7,283 nucleotides of DNA from NCBI GenBank assembly GCA_015222065.1, contig JADFUQ010000465.1, forward strand, positions 1-7,283. Direction: 5' to 3'. Every line of letters starts with the position of its first letter. Position 1 is the stretch's first letter. The notes under the pieces were generated by a model. The model did no database searches and had not been told where the DNA came from. It saw only the letters and a list, made by a program, of their open reading frames with translations. Shown piece after piece: positions 6,201 through 7,283 of the stretch. Source of the DNA: Bacteroidota bacterium. GTDB taxonomy: Bacteria > Bacteroidota > Bacteroidia > Bacteroidales > VadinHA17. A program made the translations under genes and the position numbers.

Positions 6201-6569
6201 CTAAGTGTTACCACATGTGCTTTTCTCTGCTTCAATTATTTTTCTAAGATCAATAGAATTCTGTGGCAAATTATTTTTCGAAATTTCCCAAATCATTTCA
6301 TAATCAATTCCAAAATATTCATGTGCTATCAGGTTTCTTAATCCATACATTTTCTTCCATGGAATTTGAGGGTATTTATTTTGTATTTCCGGAGGGACAT
6401 TTTTTGATGCTTCCCCAATAATTTCAAAATTCCGAACAACTGCATCAACAACCAAATGGTTCATTTTAAATTCTTTAAATTCCATTTCTCCGATATATTC
6501 TTCGATTCTTAACAATGAAGTCAACATATCTTCAAGATAAATGTAATATTCTCTATTTATGGGTGTCAT
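6201..6569 (-). CDS. hepT: HepT-like HEPN RNase toxin (DUF86)
   Basis: This 122-residue all-helical protein carries the HepT active-site signature RX4HXY at residues 78-85: Arg78, His83 and Tyr85 in RNLIAHEY. It is preceded by the conserved helix EIIGEASKNVPPEI at 49-62. In this family the HEPN dimer is a metal-independent ribonuclease toxin, and the partner MNT protein inactivates it by attaching AMP groups to the tyrosine of the HXY motif. Tyr85 is the equivalent here. The ATG overlaps the mntA stop as ATGA (6566-6569), so the two are translationally coupled with the antitoxin first. Length is typical and the motif intact, so it should be active. RNA target and cell effect cannot be read from sequence. 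A strong palindrome starts 8 nt after the stop. Confidence 0.92.
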   Translation of the reverse strand: MTPINREYYIYLEDMLTSLLRIEEYIGEMEFKEFKMNHLVVDAVVRNFEIIGEASKNVPPEIQNKYPQIPWKKMYGLRNLIAHEYFGIDYEMIWEISKNNLPQNSIDLRKIIEAEKSTCGNT

Positions 6570-6856
6570 ACGTATTTAACACTATCTAAAATGATTTGTT
6601 TCAATTGTTCCTTTAATGCTTTTACTGAAACCAGATCAACTTTTAATCCTAATTCTTTTTCGAGTAATTCTTGTAAGTCAAAAAAATCCCAACCAATTGG
6701 TTTTCGAAAATAAACCAGAATATCGATATCTGAATCCTTATTTTGTTCATTGCGAGAATATGATCCGAAATATCCAATTTTATCAACGTGATATCGTTTA
6801 TTGAGCATGGGTTTCAGACTTCTCAATTTATTTTCTATTTCAATTTGAGTATTCAT
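6566..6856 (-). CDS. mntA: MntA-like minimal nucleotidyltransferase antitoxin
   Basis: This 96-residue protein is a minimal DNA polymerase beta-type nucleotidyltransferase. It has the GSX10DXD signature: Gly31-Ser32 (GSYSRNEQ) and Asp43/Asp45 (SDIDILV), with the third acidic residue probably Asp74 in KVDLVS. In the MntA/HepT system this enzyme AMPylates the HEPN toxin on its HXY tyrosine and so neutralises it. All catalytic residues are present. The gene precedes and overlaps hepT by 4 nt, the compact two-gene layout usual for these modules. The ATG lies only 5 nt beyond a good TATATTTG promoter box, so the mRNA may be leaderless; an internal Met17 is the only nearby alternative start. MNT proteins also occur in unpaired families, but the adjacent HepT makes the assignment firm. 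Confidence 0.92.
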   Translation of the reverse strand: MNTQIEIENKLRSLKPMLNKRYHVDKIGYFGSYSRNEQNKDSDIDILVYFRKPIGWDFFDLQELLEKELGLKVDLVSVKALKEQLKQIILDSVKYV

Positions 6857-6861
6857 ATTCT

Positions 6862-6892
6862 CAAATATACGTCTTTTTCAATTAATACTAAA
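6862..6892 (-). promoter_or_regulatory. Bacteroidota-type promoter of the mntA-hepT operon
   Basis: Read on the minus strand, TTTA (6892-6889) is separated by exactly 19 nt from TATATTTG (6869-6862). This fits TTTG-N19-TAnnTTTG with a single mismatch in the -33 element. The predicted transcription start falls at or within a few bases of the mntA ATG (6856), implying a leaderless or nearly leaderless transcript. Confidence 0.55.
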
Positions 6893-6922
6893 GTTTAGAA
6901 TTGACATGTGGGCTTAACATTC

Positions 6923-6957
6923 AAACTCTGCCAGGTCTGGTAGACTCTGGCAGGTTT
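6923..6957. repeat. REP-like bulged hairpin
   Basis: AAAC (6923-6926), CTGCCAG (6928-6934) and GTCT (6935-6938) pair in order with GTTT (6954-6957), CTGGCAG (6947-6953) and AGAC (6942-6945). The loop is GGT. Single bulged T residues lie at 6927 and 6946 on opposite sides. This gives a 15-bp stem, GC-rich in AT-rich surroundings, the style of REP/BIME-type intergenic palindromes. It sits between the methyltransferase 3' end and the mntA promoter and could also serve as a transcription barrier. Confidence 0.75.
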
Positions 6958-6965
6958 TAGCCGGT

Positions 6966-7106
6966 ATTCTTTCTTCTCACCTTTTTCTCCTTTTCATCTC
7001 TTCTCCCTCTCTCTTCGCTCTTTTCTCTTCACACAGCAACACTGCATCACTCTTCGCTCTTCGGTTCCTTGCTCTCAGCTCTTCTCTCTTCACACTGCAT
7101 CACATT
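6966..7106. repeat. Pyrimidine-rich low-complexity tract with CACTGCATCAC words
   Basis: About 140 nt of the plus strand are dominated by CTCTTC, CTTTTTCTCC and similar words, interrupted by GCAACACTGCATCAC (7036-7050) and CACTGCATCAC (7093-7103). On the minus strand it reads as GAAGAG/GTGATGCAGTG words, the same vocabulary as 2998-3099 and 3919-3950. It fills the gap directly downstream of the methyltransferase stop. Confidence 0.6.
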
Positions 7107-7121
7107 CCTTATCCTCGTTTA

Positions 7122-7283
7122 TTATTTTCTACATACTACAACAAATTCCTTTGAGTCACTTCCCAATTCATTTTCATTATAGTCACCAAATATTTGATAG
7201 CTTTTAAATTCTGTTCGTTCAATAAGATGTTCTAATTCATATCTAAAGAAGAACCTAAGGGGAAGTTTCCATATTTCAGTCCG
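7122..7283 (-). CDS. C-terminal end of a probable class I SAM-dependent methyltransferase (cut by right edge)
   Basis: The minus-strand frame is open from base 7283 to a double stop TAATAA (7124-7119), giving 53 residues. LRFFFRYELEHLIERT at residues 9-24 followed by IFGDYNENEL at 31-40 and SKEFVVVCRK at the end matches the usual C-terminal layout of small class I methyltransferases. There the helix before 'GD(F/Y)' and the closing strand complete the Rossmann-like sheet. The SAM-binding motifs would lie outside the window, so identity rests on this tail alone and the substrate is unknown. The gene is too short here to appear as a conventional complete ORF, but codon usage and the clean frame support it. 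Confidence 0.65.
   Translation of the reverse strand, partial: RTEIWKLPLRFFFRYELEHLIERTEFKSYQIFGDYNENELGSDSKEFVVVCRK

Overview
The window looks like chromosomal DNA from a Bacteroidota bacterium, probably of the Bacteroidales/Marinilabiliales type. The DNA is AT-rich and no start codon has a Shine-Dalgarno sequence. Two genes have TAnnTTTG boxes, the -7 element of Bacteroidota promoters, just upstream. Several products belong to families I know mainly from this phylum (DUF6155, DUF6340). Every gene I can support is on the minus strand, so transcription runs from high to low coordinates. Intergenic gaps are wide and filled with short dispersed repeats.

Layout from right to left, in the direction of transcription. 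7283-7122 is the last 53 residues of a probable SAM-dependent methyltransferase, cut by the window edge. The gap 7121-6857 holds a pyrimidine-rich low-complexity tract, a REP-like bulged hairpin and a promoter. 6856-6201 is a two-gene MntA/HepT (MNT nucleotidyltransferase / HEPN RNase) toxin-antitoxin module whose ORFs overlap by 4 nt. The gap 6200-5812 holds two elaborate palindromes; one folds into a fully paired three-armed cruciform. 5811-4759 is a DUF6340-type lipoprotein. The gap 4758-4455 holds what looks like the tip of an IS21-family insertion sequence and one copy of a dispersed repeat. 4454-3870 is a DUF6155 protein whose last ~25 codons are made of, or lie beyond, an octamer tandem repeat. 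3851-3159 is a secreted SGNH/GDSL hydrolase. The gap 3158-2880 holds a purine-rich tract and another dispersed-repeat copy. 2879-2169 is a CPBP intramembrane protease, followed after 12 nt by an endonuclease/exonuclease/phosphatase-family gene (2156-949) broken by a one-base frameshift. 758-1 is the N-terminal NTPase domain of a MalT-like LuxR-family regulator that runs off the left edge.

The genes do not form one pathway. The clear functional units are the MntA/HepT module and the CPBP/EEP pair, which is probably co-transcribed. DUF6155 and the SGNH hydrolase may also be co-transcribed. The most unusual material is between the genes: the three-way cruciform, a neighbouring palindrome, a REP-like hairpin, a 55-nt repeat placed just upstream of two unrelated genes, and purine/pyrimidine tracts sharing words in inverted orientation. 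I found no CRISPR array, tRNA, rRNA or complete mobile element, and no convincing new multigene defence system beyond the MntA/HepT pair.
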